Shown piece after piece: positions 27,390-35,580 of a DNA stretch of 64,000 nucleotides (the stretch's first letter is position 1; the number at the start of each line of letters is the position of its first letter). This DNA comes from DASQJL01 sp036380835. GTDB lineage: Bacteria > Eisenbacteria > RBG-16-71-46 > SZUA-252. The stretch is from contig DASVDZ010000095.1 of assembly GCA_036380835.1 (NCBI GenBank), positions 71,310 through 135,309 on the forward strand. The letters are read 5' to 3'. The notes below the pieces were generated by a model that was given only the letters and a program-made list of their open reading frames with translations, made no database searches and was not told the origin of the DNA. The translations under genes were made by a program, and so were the position numbers.

Positions 27390-27652
27390 TCTTCTCCGAA
27401 CTTCTCGTTGACCACGCGCACGAGGCCCGCGAGCGCGGCCTCCTCGTCGGATCCCTCCACGCGGAGGAGGAGCTCCGCCCCCCGTTCGGCGGCGAGCATC
27501 ATGACGCCGAGGATGCTCTTGCCGTTCACCTCGAGGCCGTCGCGCGCGATGGTGACGTGCGACGCGTACTTCGAGGCCTCCTTCACGAACACCGAACAGG
27601 CGCGCGCGTGGAGGCCGAGCCGGTTCTGGATGACGACGTTCGCTTCCACCAT
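27386..27652 (-). CDS. ptsH: PTS phosphocarrier HPr
   Basis: An 88-residue HPr. Phosphotransfer His15 lies in RLGLHARAC, and Ser46 lies in NGKSILGVMMLAAERG, the site for HprK regulation. Both sites are intact, so it should work in sugar transport and in HprK-dependent control. It sits between IID and EI: the IID stop is 16 bp before its start, and its end overlaps ptsI by 4 bp. Confidence 0.95.
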   Translation of the reverse strand: MVEANVVIQNRLGLHARACSVFVKEASKYASHVTIARDGLEVNGKSILGVMMLAAERGAELLLRVEGSDEEAALAGLVRVVNEKFGEE

Positions 27653-27668
27653 GCTTCGGGCTCGACTC

Positions 27669-28484
27669 CTAGATCGGGATCGCGAGGAGGACGGCCGCGC
27701 CGAGCGCCAGGAGCGCCGTCTCGACGGAGCGGCCGGGCCGGGCCCGGCACCCTGCCGCCGCGATCACGCCGCCCACGACGAGCGGTGCCAGCGCGAGGAG
27801 TCGCCCGCGCGGGGCCGCTCCCCGGACGATCGCCGCGACGTCGAGATCGACGGCCGCGAAGGCGAGGAACGCGCCGAACGCGAACGCGCCCGCCCGCTCC
27901 AGGAAGCCAGTCCACTCCCGGAGCGGGAGCGAGCGAAGGAGAGCGTCCGGCCGGTCGGCGTCCGCGTAGCCGCGCGCGACGCCGCGCAGCCGGAAGGGCA
28001 GCGCGACGGCATTGTACGCCAAAAGGAGGACGAACGGGCAGAGGAGGACGCGCAGGTCGGGATCGCCCGCCGCGGGAGGCGGGAGGACCGCGATGGCGAT
28101 CACGCCGAGGAGCCCCGCGAGCGGCCGAAGGGTGGCCCAGAAGAGCGGATCGCCCAGAGCGGCCAGGGGGCTCGCCAGGGCGCGCTTCGTCGCGTCGATC
28201 GCCTCGTCCTCGATCGGCTCCCCGGCGGCGCGCCGCTCCTCGAGCCTCGCCGCGGCCCCGAGGACGTAGCCCGCCAGCACCGGATGGGTGGCGAAGTAGG
28301 ACAGGTGGCGACGGAGGGCCGCGCCGCACGCCTCGGGCGCGGGATAGAGGCGGCGAAGCGCCGGGAGGAGCGCGAACCCGAATCCGAGGCCCTGCATCCG
28401 CTCGGGCGTCATCGCCGCCTGGAGGTGGAGCGACCGCGACGCGACGCGCGCGAGATCGCCGTTACGAATCGGCGCGTCGCTCAC
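27669..28484 (-). CDS. PTS mannose-family IID component
   Basis: A 271-residue membrane protein of the EIID-Man family. It has MQGLGFGFALLPALRRLYP and the FFATHP-like LSYFATHPVLAGYVLGA, with IDATKRALASPLAALGDPLFW in the middle. Several hydrophobic segments and a C-terminal helical stretch follow. With IIC it forms the sugar channel. GTG 28484 overlaps the IIC stop by 4 bp (GTGA). The size is close to E. coli ManZ. Confidence 0.9.
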   Translation of the reverse strand: MSDAPIRNGDLARVASRSLHLQAAMTPERMQGLGFGFALLPALRRLYPAPEACGAALRRHLSYFATHPVLAGYVLGAAARLEERRAAGEPIEDEAIDATKRALASPLAALGDPLFWATLRPLAGLLGVIAIAVLPPPAAGDPDLRVLLCPFVLLLAYNAVALPFRLRGVARGYADADRPDALLRSLPLREWTGFLERAGAFAFGAFLAFAAVDLDVAAIVRGAAPRGRLLALAPLVVGGVIAAAGCRARPGRSVETALLALGAAVLLAIPI

Positions 28485-29236
28485 GGAGCCCCTCCCGCGA
28501 TCCCGCGAAGGAAGGCCACCGTCACGAGCGCCCCGATCGCCGTCCACGCGAGGCCCCGACGCCTTCCGCGAACGTGGGCGTGGAAGGCGGACACGAGCGC
28601 CGCCCCGAGCAGCACCGCGAAGACGAAGCCGATCCGGCGCGCGGTGATCGCGGCGGCGACGCCAGGGAGGATACCGAGCGCCACGCCGGCCAGGAGGACG
28701 ATGGCGCCCCACGTCCAGAACGCTCCCGTGAGGAAGGACCGGGCGAGGCCGCCCCAGTAGAAGCGCTCGAACGACGCCAGGGACCCGGCCGACGCGAGCG
28801 CTTCCGCGCGGCGGATCGTTCCGCCGGGCGATCGCGCGTTCAGGCGCGCGAACCAGCCGCCGAGGACCGCCGAGACGAGCCCCGCGGCCACCCCCAGGAC
28901 GACCCAGAGTAGCCCGCCGGCCGAGGCCGGCAGGACGTCGTGGAGCCGCGTCACGGCGAGGATGGCGACCGACGTGCCGACGATCCCCGCGGTCGCGGTG
29001 TCGTGGCCCCGCTGCGCCGCCGGGAGCGCCGTGTCGGTGAGAAGGAGCTGCAGGATCGCGCCGACCGCGATCGGGACGCGGAGCACCCAGAGCTCCCACT
29101 CCGGGCCCGGGTCGATCAGCGCGCCGGCGAGGCACGCCCCCACGAGCGGCTGGCTCAGCATGAGATTCCACCCGGCGCTCTTGTCGAGCGTGAGGATGCC
29201 GCCGAGGACGGCGACGCGGATCAGATCCGGGAGCAC
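28481..29236 (-). CDS. PTS mannose/sorbose-family IIC component
   Basis: A 251-residue membrane protein, about seven hydrophobic segments. Features include LTLDKSAGWNLMLSQPLVGACLAGALI near the N-terminus, where EIIC-Man has its DQ(F/L)...RPL motif, and AILQLLLTDTALPAAQRGHDTATAGIVGTSVAIL. This is the pore partner of IID. Sugar is unknown (mannose, fructose and sorbose all occur in the family). The IIB stop is 40 bp before its start. Confidence 0.87.
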   Translation of the reverse strand: MLPDLIRVAVLGGILTLDKSAGWNLMLSQPLVGACLAGALIDPGPEWELWVLRVPIAVGAILQLLLTDTALPAAQRGHDTATAGIVGTSVAILAVTRLHDVLPASAGGLLWVVLGVAAGLVSAVLGGWFARLNARSPGGTIRRAEALASAGSLASFERFYWGGLARSFLTGAFWTWGAIVLLAGVALGILPGVAAAITARRIGFVFAVLLGAALVSAFHAHVRGRRRGLAWTAIGALVTVAFLRGIAGGAP

Positions 29237-29276
29237 GGCGCCACGCTTCGCCCGGCCGCCCCGCGCGCGGGATGGC

Positions 29277-29765
29277 TCACGCGCGCGGCTCGGGCAGGAG
29301 CTCGACCAAGGAATGCGACGGGTTCGACGGCAGGTCCTGGGCCTCCACGCGCACGCCGAGCGACTCGAGACGTCTCAGGCGATCGGCGTCCAAGGCATCG
29401 AGGAACACGTACGGGAGGATCGCCTCTCGCCCGGGCGCGTGGTGGAGGCCGCCCAGATTGACCGCCGAGAGGGGAAAGCCGCCCTCGCGCAGGCGGAGCG
29501 GCTCCTCCGTGCCTGGGAAGAGAAGGATCGTCCGCTCCCGTTCGATGCGATCCCGGATCTCGGGCCCGAGCGCCTCGGCCACGGAACAGACTTCCCCGCG
29601 GGCGTCCTCGGGCACGGCGAAGAGATAGAGGGCCGCCCGTGGTGGGTCCCCCCGGAGGGCGTCCGAGACGATGACGAAGAGCGTCGGGTGGAGCGCGCGG
29701 CCCCACCCGTACGCCACCTGTCCGTGGATCAGCCGATCGTCGATCCGGGCCAGGAGGAGCGGCAC
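29277..29765 (-). CDS. PTS mannose-family IIB component
   Basis: A 162-residue cytoplasmic IIB domain. His14 in ARIDDRLIHGQVAYGW is the phosphorylated residue of the EIIB-Man/Sor family. FVIVSDALRGDPPRAALYLF and LNLGGLHHAPG-like VNLGGLHHAPGREAI are typical later segments. It follows the IIA gene with a 1-bp gap and precedes IIC. The site is intact, so sugar phosphorylation during transport is expected. Confidence 0.93.
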   Translation of the reverse strand: MPLLLARIDDRLIHGQVAYGWGRALHPTLFVIVSDALRGDPPRAALYLFAVPEDARGEVCSVAEALGPEIRDRIERERTILLFPGTEEPLRLREGGFPLSAVNLGGLHHAPGREAILPYVFLDALDADRLRRLESLGVRVEAQDLPSNPSHSLVELLPEPRA

Positions 29766-29766
29766 G

Positions 29767-30156
29767 TTAGAGGACGACGATCCCCGCCTTCCCCTTGGCC
29801 TCCATGCGGGGAAGGAGCTCGTCCAGGGGGAGCGTGTCGCGATAGTGGAAGAACTCGAGCAGCATGGGAAGGTTGATGCCGGTGATCCGCCGGAGCGGCC
29901 GGTGGTCCACCGCCGCGCGCCGGGTGGCGATGCCGCAACTCCCGGCCGCCAGGTCGCTGAAGAGGACGATCGGCACGCCGTCGGGGACGCCGCGGATCCC
30001 CTTCTCGATCGCTTCGGTCAGGCCGTCGGCCGAGAGGCCGGAGTTGCTCACGGTGACGACGTCCTCCTGCACGCCGAGAATCGACTCCACCGTCCGCACC
30101 AGCTCCCGGCCGAGGACGCCGTGCGTCACCAGGAGGGCGACCGGACGCGCCGACAC
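29767..30156 (-). CDS. PTS mannose-family IIA component
   Basis: A 129-residue IIA domain. His12 in LLVTHGVLGRELV is the phospho-accepting residue, followed by VTVSNSGLSADGL and IVLFSDLAAGSCGIATRR (GGSP-like region is AAGS here). It receives phosphate from HPr and passes it to IIB. It lies 15 bp after hprK and starts the IIA-IIB-IIC-IID-HPr-EI series. The rapZ gene often found between hprK and this IIA in other genomes is absent. Confidence 0.92.
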   Translation of the reverse strand: MSARPVALLVTHGVLGRELVRTVESILGVQEDVVTVSNSGLSADGLTEAIEKGIRGVPDGVPIVLFSDLAAGSCGIATRRAAVDHRPLRRITGINLPMLLEFFHYRDTLPLDELLPRMEAKGKAGIVVL

Positions 30157-30171
30157 GTTCGTCCCCCCGCC

Positions 30172-31155
30172 CTACTCGGTGTCGTCCCGCACCAGCGGGC
30201 TCGAGAGGAGCTTCAGGCGCATGTTTTCCATCAGGCGGTCGTTCAGCGCCCGCGCCGGATGGTAGCCGTAGACCTTCACGAGGTGGTTCAGCGCGACGAC
30301 CTCGGCGATGACCGTGATGTTCTTCCCGGGAAAGATCGGGATCGTGACCAGCGGGATCTCGACCTCCAGGTGGCGCACGGTCTGCTCGTCGAGGCCCACC
30401 CGCTCGTAGTCGCGCGTCTGGCTCCACTCCGTCAGGTGCACCTCCACCTCGACCCGCTTCTGGCCGCGGATCGACCGGATGCCGAAGATCGACTGGACGT
30501 CGATGATGCCCAGCCCGCGGATCTCCATCGTGTGCTTCAGCACCTCGTTGCAGGCGCCGATGAGGATGTCGCCGTGGCGGCGGGTGATCCGCACCACGTC
30601 GTCGGCCACGAGCCGGTGGCCGCGCTCGATCAGGTCGAGGGCCGTCTCGCTCTTCCCGATCCCGCTCCGCCCCGTGAAGAGAAGCCCCACGCCGTAGACG
30701 TCGACCAGCGACCCGTGGCTCGTGACCGACGGCGCGAAGACGTAATCGAGGTAGGCGGTCAGCTGGTGGATGAACGGCGTCGTGTCCTGCGGCGTGCTGA
30801 AGACGGGGGCGTGCCGCTGGTTCGCGCGCTCGAGGAATCCCGCCGGCAGCTCCAGCCCCTTCGCGACGATGATGCAGGGCACATCGAACTGGAAGAACCG
30901 GTCGAGCGCCGCCTTCTCCTCCGCTTCGCCCAGGGTCTGGAGGTACGCGAGCTCGGTGCGGCCCATGATCTGGATCCGCTCGGCGAGGAAGTTCTCCTGG
31001 AAGCCCATCAGCGCCATCCCGGGACGGTTGATGTCGCTGACCGTGATCGGGACCGACGAGTCGAGGCTCTCGGAGAGGAGCGTCAGGGCGAGCAGGTCCT
31101 TCTGCTGCTCGTAGAGCTGGGCGACGCTCAGCGTTTGCGTGCTATTCGAGCTCAA
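30172..31155 (-). CDS. hprK: HPr kinase/phosphorylase
   Basis: A 327-residue enzyme that phosphorylates and dephosphorylates HPr at Ser46. It has His148 in TSHGSLVDVYGVG, the P-loop TGRSGIGKSE (161-170) and the signature MEIRGLGIIDVQSIFG. The start is TTG 31155, supported by GGGAGG nine bases upstream and overlapping the end of hpf by 14 bp. Its target Ser46 is present in the ptsH product of the same cluster. This suggests carbon or energy control, as in Gram-positives and some proteobacteria. Confidence 0.94.
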   Translation of the reverse strand: MSSNSTQTLSVAQLYEQQKDLLALTLLSESLDSSVPITVSDINRPGMALMGFQENFLAERIQIMGRTELAYLQTLGEAEEKAALDRFFQFDVPCIIVAKGLELPAGFLERANQRHAPVFSTPQDTTPFIHQLTAYLDYVFAPSVTSHGSLVDVYGVGLLFTGRSGIGKSETALDLIERGHRLVADDVVRITRRHGDILIGACNEVLKHTMEIRGLGIIDVQSIFGIRSIRGQKRVEVEVHLTEWSQTRDYERVGLDEQTVRHLEVEIPLVTIPIFPGKNITVIAEVVALNHLVKVYGYHPARALNDRLMENMRLKLLSSPLVRDDTE

Positions 31156-31681
31156 GCAGCCCGACCTCCCGGTCTCCGATCCGGTACGCGACGCGGAGAC
31201 CCGAGTTCGACCCTCGCTCCGTGAAGACGAGCACCGGCTTGTTTCCCCGGAGGAGGGTCCGCGCCGCCTGCTCGACGCTCAACATCGGCGTGCGCGTCTT
31301 GCTCCGCACGACGGAGATCCTCCGCGACGCCGTGCTCGGCAGGCGCGGCAACTCCTCGGCGGCCGGCTCGACTCGAAGCGACGGACCGCGCTTCTTCCGG
31401 TCCTTGAGCCGGTCCTTCCGGCGCGCGAGCGCCTTCTCCTGCTTGGCCAGGACCTGATCGACGGCGACCATGGCGTCGGCGTCGGCCGACTTGGTCAGGA
31501 GGTCGACGGCGTTCCCGTGCAGGCGGAGCTCCGCCCGGTGGCGGTAGCCTTCCTTCGTGACGGTCAGCTCGGCCCGGATCAGGTCGGGGTAGAACCGGAG
31601 CAGCTTCTGGATGCGGGCCTCGGCCAGGTCGCGGAACGAGGCGCCCGGCTTCCAGTGCCGGCCCTTGATCGTGATGTCCAT
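31142..31681 (-). CDS. hpf: Long-form ribosome hibernation promoting factor
   Basis: A 179-residue protein. The N-terminal S30AE/YfiA domain starts MDITIKGRHWKPGASFRDLAEARIQKL and has AELRLHGNAVDLLTKSADADAMVAVDQVLAKQEKAL. The C-terminal HPF domain is seen in TPMLSVEQAARTLLRGNKPVLVF and VAYRIGDREVGLLELE, which marks the long form that dimerises 70S ribosomes alone. Start ATG 31681 has AGGAGA upstream. It lies between rpoN and hprK, a conserved order. Confidence 0.93.
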   Translation of the reverse strand: MDITIKGRHWKPGASFRDLAEARIQKLLRFYPDLIRAELTVTKEGYRHRAELRLHGNAVDLLTKSADADAMVAVDQVLAKQEKALARRKDRLKDRKKRGPSLRVEPAAEELPRLPSTASRRISVVRSKTRTPMLSVEQAARTLLRGNKPVLVFTERGSNSGLRVAYRIGDREVGLLELE

Positions 31682-31716
31682 GTCGCGGTCTCTCCTGGGG
31701 TCGGGGACGTCGCGGC

Positions 31717-33162
31717 TCACGCGTAGCGCCGGCGCGATCGCGCGGGCAGGATCCGCAGCGCCTCGCGGTACTTCGCGACGGTTCGCCGCGCGATCTTCAG
31801 GCCCTGCTCCTGCAGGAGCTCCGCGATGCGCTGGTCGCTCAACGGATCGAGTTTGTCCTCGGAGTTGATCAACTGGAGAATCTTCTCCTTGGCGGCCTTG
31901 GCGGAGACGTCGTCCCCCTCCTCCGTGGCGAGCCCGCTCGAGAAGAAGTACTTGAGCTCGAAGACGCCGCGCGGGGTCTGGACGTACTTGCTCGTCGTGA
32001 CCCGGCTGACGGTCGACTCGTGCATGCCGATCTGGTTCGCGATCTGCTGCAGCGTGAGCGGTCGGAGCCCCTCCACGCCCTTCTCGAAGAATTCGCGCTG
32101 CTCCTCGACGATGCGGCGCATCACCTTGATCATGGTCTTCCGGCGCTGCTCGATCGTGTCGATGAGCCACTTGGCCGACTTGAACTTCTCGGAGATGAAC
32201 TTCCGCGACTCGTCGTTCGCGCTCTTGTTGCGGAGGATGTGCTGATACGCGTTCGAGATCCGGAGCCGCGGAACGTTCCGGTCGTTGAGCGAGACCACGT
32301 ACTCCTCGCCCACGCGCTCGACCACGAGGTCGGGCACCACGTACTTGGTCTCCTCCGCCGCCACCTCCTGGCCCGGATGGGGATCGAGGGTTCCGATCAG
32401 GTCGCCGGCCGCCTGGACGTCCTCGACGGTGCACTTGAGCGCCCGCGCGATCTCGCCGAAGCGCTTGTTGAGGAGGTTGTCGAACTGCTCCTGGACGATC
32501 CGCGCCGCGAGGGTTCCCTGGAGGCTTCGCTGCACGAGCTGGATCCAGAGACATTCTTGAAGATTCCGCGCGCCGACGCCGGCCGGCTCGAAGGTCTGGA
32601 TCACCGCGAGGACCTCTTCCACCTTCTCCGGCGGCGCGCCCACCGCCTCGGCGACCTCCTCGATCGAGCTCTGGAGGTACCCGTTCTGGTCGAGGGAGCC
32701 GATCAGGTATTCGCCGACCGCCTGGTCCGCCTCGCTCAGCTCGGTGAGCCGCAGTTGCTCGCCCAGGTGATCGCTCAGGCTCTTCACGGTGACGGGGACC
32801 TTCTCGTAGAACTCCTCGCCCGGATCCGACGTGCGCGGCGCGACGGGACCGTCCCATCCGGAGTCGGGCCAGTAGTCCTCCCATTCGATCTTCTGCTGAT
32901 CCTCGCCCGCCGGGGCGTCGGTCGCCTCGGGGGCCTCGGCCTCGCTCTCCTTGAGGCCCGAGTCCTCCTTGGCGTCGTCGAGCTCCTTCACCTCCTCGAC
33001 CTCGTCCACCTCCTCGAGCAGGGGATTCGAGACCAGCTCGGCCTTCAGGGCCTGCTGCAGCTCGAGCGTCGGCATCTGGAGGAGCTTGAGCGCCTGCTGC
33101 AGGCGCTGGGTGATGATCAGCGACTGGCGCAGTTGCTGGTGCAGGCCGGCTTTCATTTCCAT
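31717..33162 (-). CDS. rpoN: RNA polymerase sigma-54 factor
   Basis: A 481-residue sigma-54. Region I is Gln/Leu-rich (QQLRQSLIITQRLQQALKLLQMPTLELQQAL). An acidic region II follows (VDEVEEVKELDDAKED). The core-binding and DNA-binding parts include QTPRGVFELKYFFSSG, and the RpoN box IARRTVAKYREALRI lies near the C-terminus (ARRTVAKYRE). It transcribes genes needing enhancer-bound activators; none is encoded in this window. It sits between lptB and hpf, as in many proteobacteria. Confidence 0.96.
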   Translation of the reverse strand: MEMKAGLHQQLRQSLIITQRLQQALKLLQMPTLELQQALKAELVSNPLLEEVDEVEEVKELDDAKEDSGLKESEAEAPEATDAPAGEDQQKIEWEDYWPDSGWDGPVAPRTSDPGEEFYEKVPVTVKSLSDHLGEQLRLTELSEADQAVGEYLIGSLDQNGYLQSSIEEVAEAVGAPPEKVEEVLAVIQTFEPAGVGARNLQECLWIQLVQRSLQGTLAARIVQEQFDNLLNKRFGEIARALKCTVEDVQAAGDLIGTLDPHPGQEVAAEETKYVVPDLVVERVGEEYVVSLNDRNVPRLRISNAYQHILRNKSANDESRKFISEKFKSAKWLIDTIEQRRKTMIKVMRRIVEEQREFFEKGVEGLRPLTLQQIANQIGMHESTVSRVTTSKYVQTPRGVFELKYFFSSGLATEEGDDVSAKAAKEKILQLINSEDKLDPLSDQRIAELLQEQGLKIARRTVAKYREALRILPARSRRRYA

Positions 33163-33175
33163 GCGACGTGGTTCC

Positions 33176-33901
33176 TCAATCGAGCCGGAATCGCTCGCCC
33201 AGGTAGATCTGCCGCGCGACGGGATCCTGGGCGAGCTCCTGACCCGTGCCCTGGAGGAGGATCTTCCCCTCGAACATGACGTAGGCGTGGTCGGTCGTGC
33301 TCAACGTCTCCCGCACGTTGTGGTCGGTGATCAGGATGCCGAGCCCCTTCGCCTTGAGTCTTCCCACGATGTCCTGGATCTCCGCCACCGCGATCGGGTC
33401 GATCCCGACGAACGGCTCGTCCAGGAGCATGAACTTCGGCTGGGTCACGAGCGCCCGCGTGATCTCCACGCGGCGCCGCTCCCCCCCTGACAGGTTGTAC
33501 CCCTTTCGATCCGCGAGGTGCGCGATGTTCAGCTCCTCGAGGAGCTGCGCGAGGCGCTCCTCGCGCTCCTTCGCCGTGAGCGGCAGCGTCTCCAGGATCG
33601 CGAGGATGTTCTCCCGCACCGTCAACCTCCGGAAGATCGACGGCTCCTGCGCCAGGTACCCGATCCCGAGCCGGGCCCTCCGGTGCATCGGCATCTTCGT
33701 GATGTCGAGGCCGTCGACCAGGATCTGCCCGCCGTCGGCCCGGAGCAGCCCGACGATCAGGTAGAACGTGGTCGTCTTCCCGGCGCCGTTCGGGCCGAGG
33801 AGTCCCACGACCTGGCCCCGCTGCACCTCGATCGAGACCTTGTCGACCACCTTCCAGTGGCCGTAGTAGCGCTCCACGTCGCGCGCGACGAGTCCCGTCA
33901 C
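33176..33901 (-). CDS. lptB: LPS export ABC transporter ATPase
   Basis: A 241-residue ABC ATPase with Walker A LLGPNGAGKTTTFYLI, signature NLSGGERRRVEI, Walker B FMLLDEPFVGIDPIAVAEI, and the LptB-typical EPSIFRRLTVRENI. It powers LPS extraction from the inner membrane with LptC and the LptFG permease, which are not in this window. Start GTG 33901 overlaps the lptC stop by 4 bp (GTGA). Beyond this point upstream frame is lptC. Confidence 0.95.
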   Translation of the reverse strand: MTGLVARDVERYYGHWKVVDKVSIEVQRGQVVGLLGPNGAGKTTTFYLIVGLLRADGGQILVDGLDITKMPMHRRARLGIGYLAQEPSIFRRLTVRENILAILETLPLTAKEREERLAQLLEELNIAHLADRKGYNLSGGERRRVEITRALVTQPKFMLLDEPFVGIDPIAVAEIQDIVGRLKAKGLGILITDHNVRETLSTTDHAYVMFEGKILLQGTGQELAQDPVARQIYLGERFRLD

Positions 33902-34467
33902 GGAGCGCGCCCGTCGTCCCCGACGTCGGTGTCCCGGACCTCCGCCTTGACTTCGCGGGTCAGGTGGAAGTGAGCGAGGCTGGGATCGCTCTCGAATCCG
34001 TAGCCGGTGACCACGTCGTGCTGCCGCGTCACCTTCACGAATCCGTCCGAGACGATCTTCCCCGCCGCGTTCTGCCAGCGGAGCGAATCGGTCTCCATCT
34101 TGATCCCCGTTTCCGTGGTGACCCGCACATGACCCCGCGCGTAGAGATCGTTCGTCTGTTGATAGACCCGGCCCTCGTCGGCGACCAGCGTGGAGAACCG
34201 CTCTCCCTTCTCGTTGAAGAATTCGATGCGGACGGTTCGCGCGTCCACCAGGCTCCGGTCGTTGTACATCGCCGCGTACGAGGCCCAGAGAGTCCAGTTC
34301 TTCCTCCCCTCCGAGCTTTCCGTGAGCGAGAAGTCGCGCGCCTCCTGATCGGGGAGCCGGACCTCCGCCCCGGTCGGGGAAGAAGCCGGTCGATTCCTGC
34401 AGCCGGGCGCCGTCGCCGCGAGCGCCGCCAGGAAGAGCGGCGCCATCCAGGCACGGGATTTGCGCAT
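33898..34467 (-). CDS. lptC: LptC-like LPS export protein
   Basis: A 189-residue secreted protein. An N-terminal hydrophobic stretch (APLFLAALAATAPGC) could be a lipoprotein or signal-anchor segment. The body has the beta-jellyroll pattern of LptC/OstA proteins: ASYAAMYNDRSLVDARTVRIEFFNEKGERFSTLVADEGRVYQQTNDLYARGHVRVTTETG. It bridges LptFG and LptA. ATG 34467 is preferred over ATG 34515 because a promoter at 34506-34534 would start transcription below 34515. No lptA gene follows; lptB does. Confidence 0.82.
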   Translation of the reverse strand: MRKSRAWMAPLFLAALAATAPGCRNRPASSPTGAEVRLPDQEARDFSLTESSEGRKNWTLWASYAAMYNDRSLVDARTVRIEFFNEKGERFSTLVADEGRVYQQTNDLYARGHVRVTTETGIKMETDSLRWQNAAGKIVSDGFVKVTRQHDVVTGYGFESDPSLAHFHLTREVKAEVRDTDVGDDGRAP

Positions 34468-34505
34468 GAGCCCTGCAGGGGGTCGCCGCGCCGCCTTCGA
34501 ACGGG

Positions 34506-34534
34506 ACTCTAGCATGCCCACGGAGCCCGGTCAA
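34506..34534 (-). promoter_or_regulatory. Promoter of lptC-lptB-rpoN-hpf-hprK-PTS genes
   Basis: On the minus strand TTGACC (34534-34529), 17-nt spacer ending in TGC, then TAGAGT (34511-34506): an extended -10. It lies between kdsD and lptC. The expected transcript start near 34499 gives a leader of about 32 nt before ATG 34467. This makes an internal transcription unit in the long gene run. Confidence 0.6.
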
Positions 34535-34554
34535 ACCGGTTCACCATCATCATG

Positions 34555-35580
34555 TTAACGCGCGCGCACCCCGAGGCAGTCGTGGAGATGGAGGACCCCG
34601 GCCGGCGCCCCGCGGTCGTCCACGATGACGAGCGACGTGATCGCCCCCCCCTCGTTCTCCTCCATGGCCCGCACGGCCTGGGCGATCCACGCGTCGGCGG
34701 CGATCGTCTTCGGCCGCCGGGACATGACCGCCGAGACCGGCGCCGTCAGGTCCACCCCTCCTCGGAGCAGGATCCGCTTCAGGTCGCCGTCGGTGAGGAT
34801 CCCGGCGAGCCGGCCGTCCGGCGCGGTGACGGTCGTCATGCCGAGTCGCTTGTTCAGGATCTCGAGGAGCGCCTCGTGCAACGTCGCGCCCTCCGCGACG
34901 CGCGGCAGCTCCTCCTCCCGATGCATCAGGTCGGAAACCCGAAGGGACGCCGCCCGGCCGAGCACGCCCCCGGGATGGAGGAAGACGAAATCGTCGCGCG
35001 AGAACCCCTTCAGCCGAAGCAGCACGATCGCGATCGCGTCCCCGAGCGCGAGCATCGCCGTGGTCGTGGAGGTCGGCACGAGATCGTCCGGGCAGGCCTC
35101 CCGCGGCAGTCCCACGTCGAGCACGTGGTCGGCCGCCCGGGCGAGCGACGCGTCGGGGTGGCACGTCATGGCGATGATCGTCACGCCCCGCCGGCGGAAC
35201 GCCGGGACCAGATCGAGCAGCTCCTGCGACTCGCCGCTCTTCGAGAGCAGGATCGCCGCGTCCTCGGGCGCGACGATCCCGAGATCGCCGTGAACCGCGT
35301 CGACCGGATGGACGAACGTCGCCGGCGTCCCGGTGCTGGTCAGCGTGGCCGCGATCTTCTTCGCCACGAGGCCGGACTTCCCTACGCCGAGCGTCAGCAC
35401 CTGGCCCTTGACCTGAGCCAGCGCTTGAATCGTGGCCTCGAACTCTTTTCCGATGCGGCGTTTGAGCTGGGAGATGGCCTCCCCTTCGAGGTCCAGGACC
35501 TCCCGGGCCCAGTCCGCCGTGGGTGGTCTCGCGGAGTCGATCCTCTGCGGAGGAACCGCCCCGCCCGCCGTGCGCGTCAC
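34555..35580 (-). CDS. kdsD: Arabinose-5-phosphate isomerase (KpsF/GutQ family)
   Basis: A 341-residue enzyme making arabinose 5-phosphate from ribulose 5-phosphate, the first step to Kdo. The SIS domain has LTLGVGKSGLVAKKIAATLTSTGTPATFVHPVDAVHGDLGIV and LLSKSGESQEL, followed by VFLHPGGVLGRAASLRV. Two CBS domains follow (SDLMHREEELPRVAEGATL..., VMSRRPKTIAADAW...). Start GTG 35580 overlaps the kdsA stop by 4 bp (GTGA). No kdsC phosphatase gene lies nearby. Confidence 0.94.
   Translation of the reverse strand: MTRTAGGAVPPQRIDSARPPTADWAREVLDLEGEAISQLKRRIGKEFEATIQALAQVKGQVLTLGVGKSGLVAKKIAATLTSTGTPATFVHPVDAVHGDLGIVAPEDAAILLSKSGESQELLDLVPAFRRRGVTIIAMTCHPDASLARAADHVLDVGLPREACPDDLVPTSTTTAMLALGDAIAIVLLRLKGFSRDDFVFLHPGGVLGRAASLRVSDLMHREEELPRVAEGATLHEALLEILNKRLGMTTVTAPDGRLAGILTDGDLKRILLRGGVDLTAPVSAVMSRRPKTIAADAWIAQAVRAMEENEGGAITSLVIVDDRGAPAGVLHLHDCLGVRAR

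Noticed and set aside
25656..28760. A 1034-residue plus-strand frame
   Set aside because: Antisense to ptsI, ptsH and the IID/IIC genes; same low-complexity Arg/Glu composition, no domain.
31142..32884. A 580-residue frame running through hpf and into rpoN
   Set aside because: The first 400 residues are out of frame with rpoN; only the last 179 residues (hpf) show family motifs.
34513..34515. ATG 34515 as the lptC start
   Set aside because: It would lie upstream of the predicted transcript start, and the sequence between it and 34467 is Arg-rich and unlike a signal peptide.
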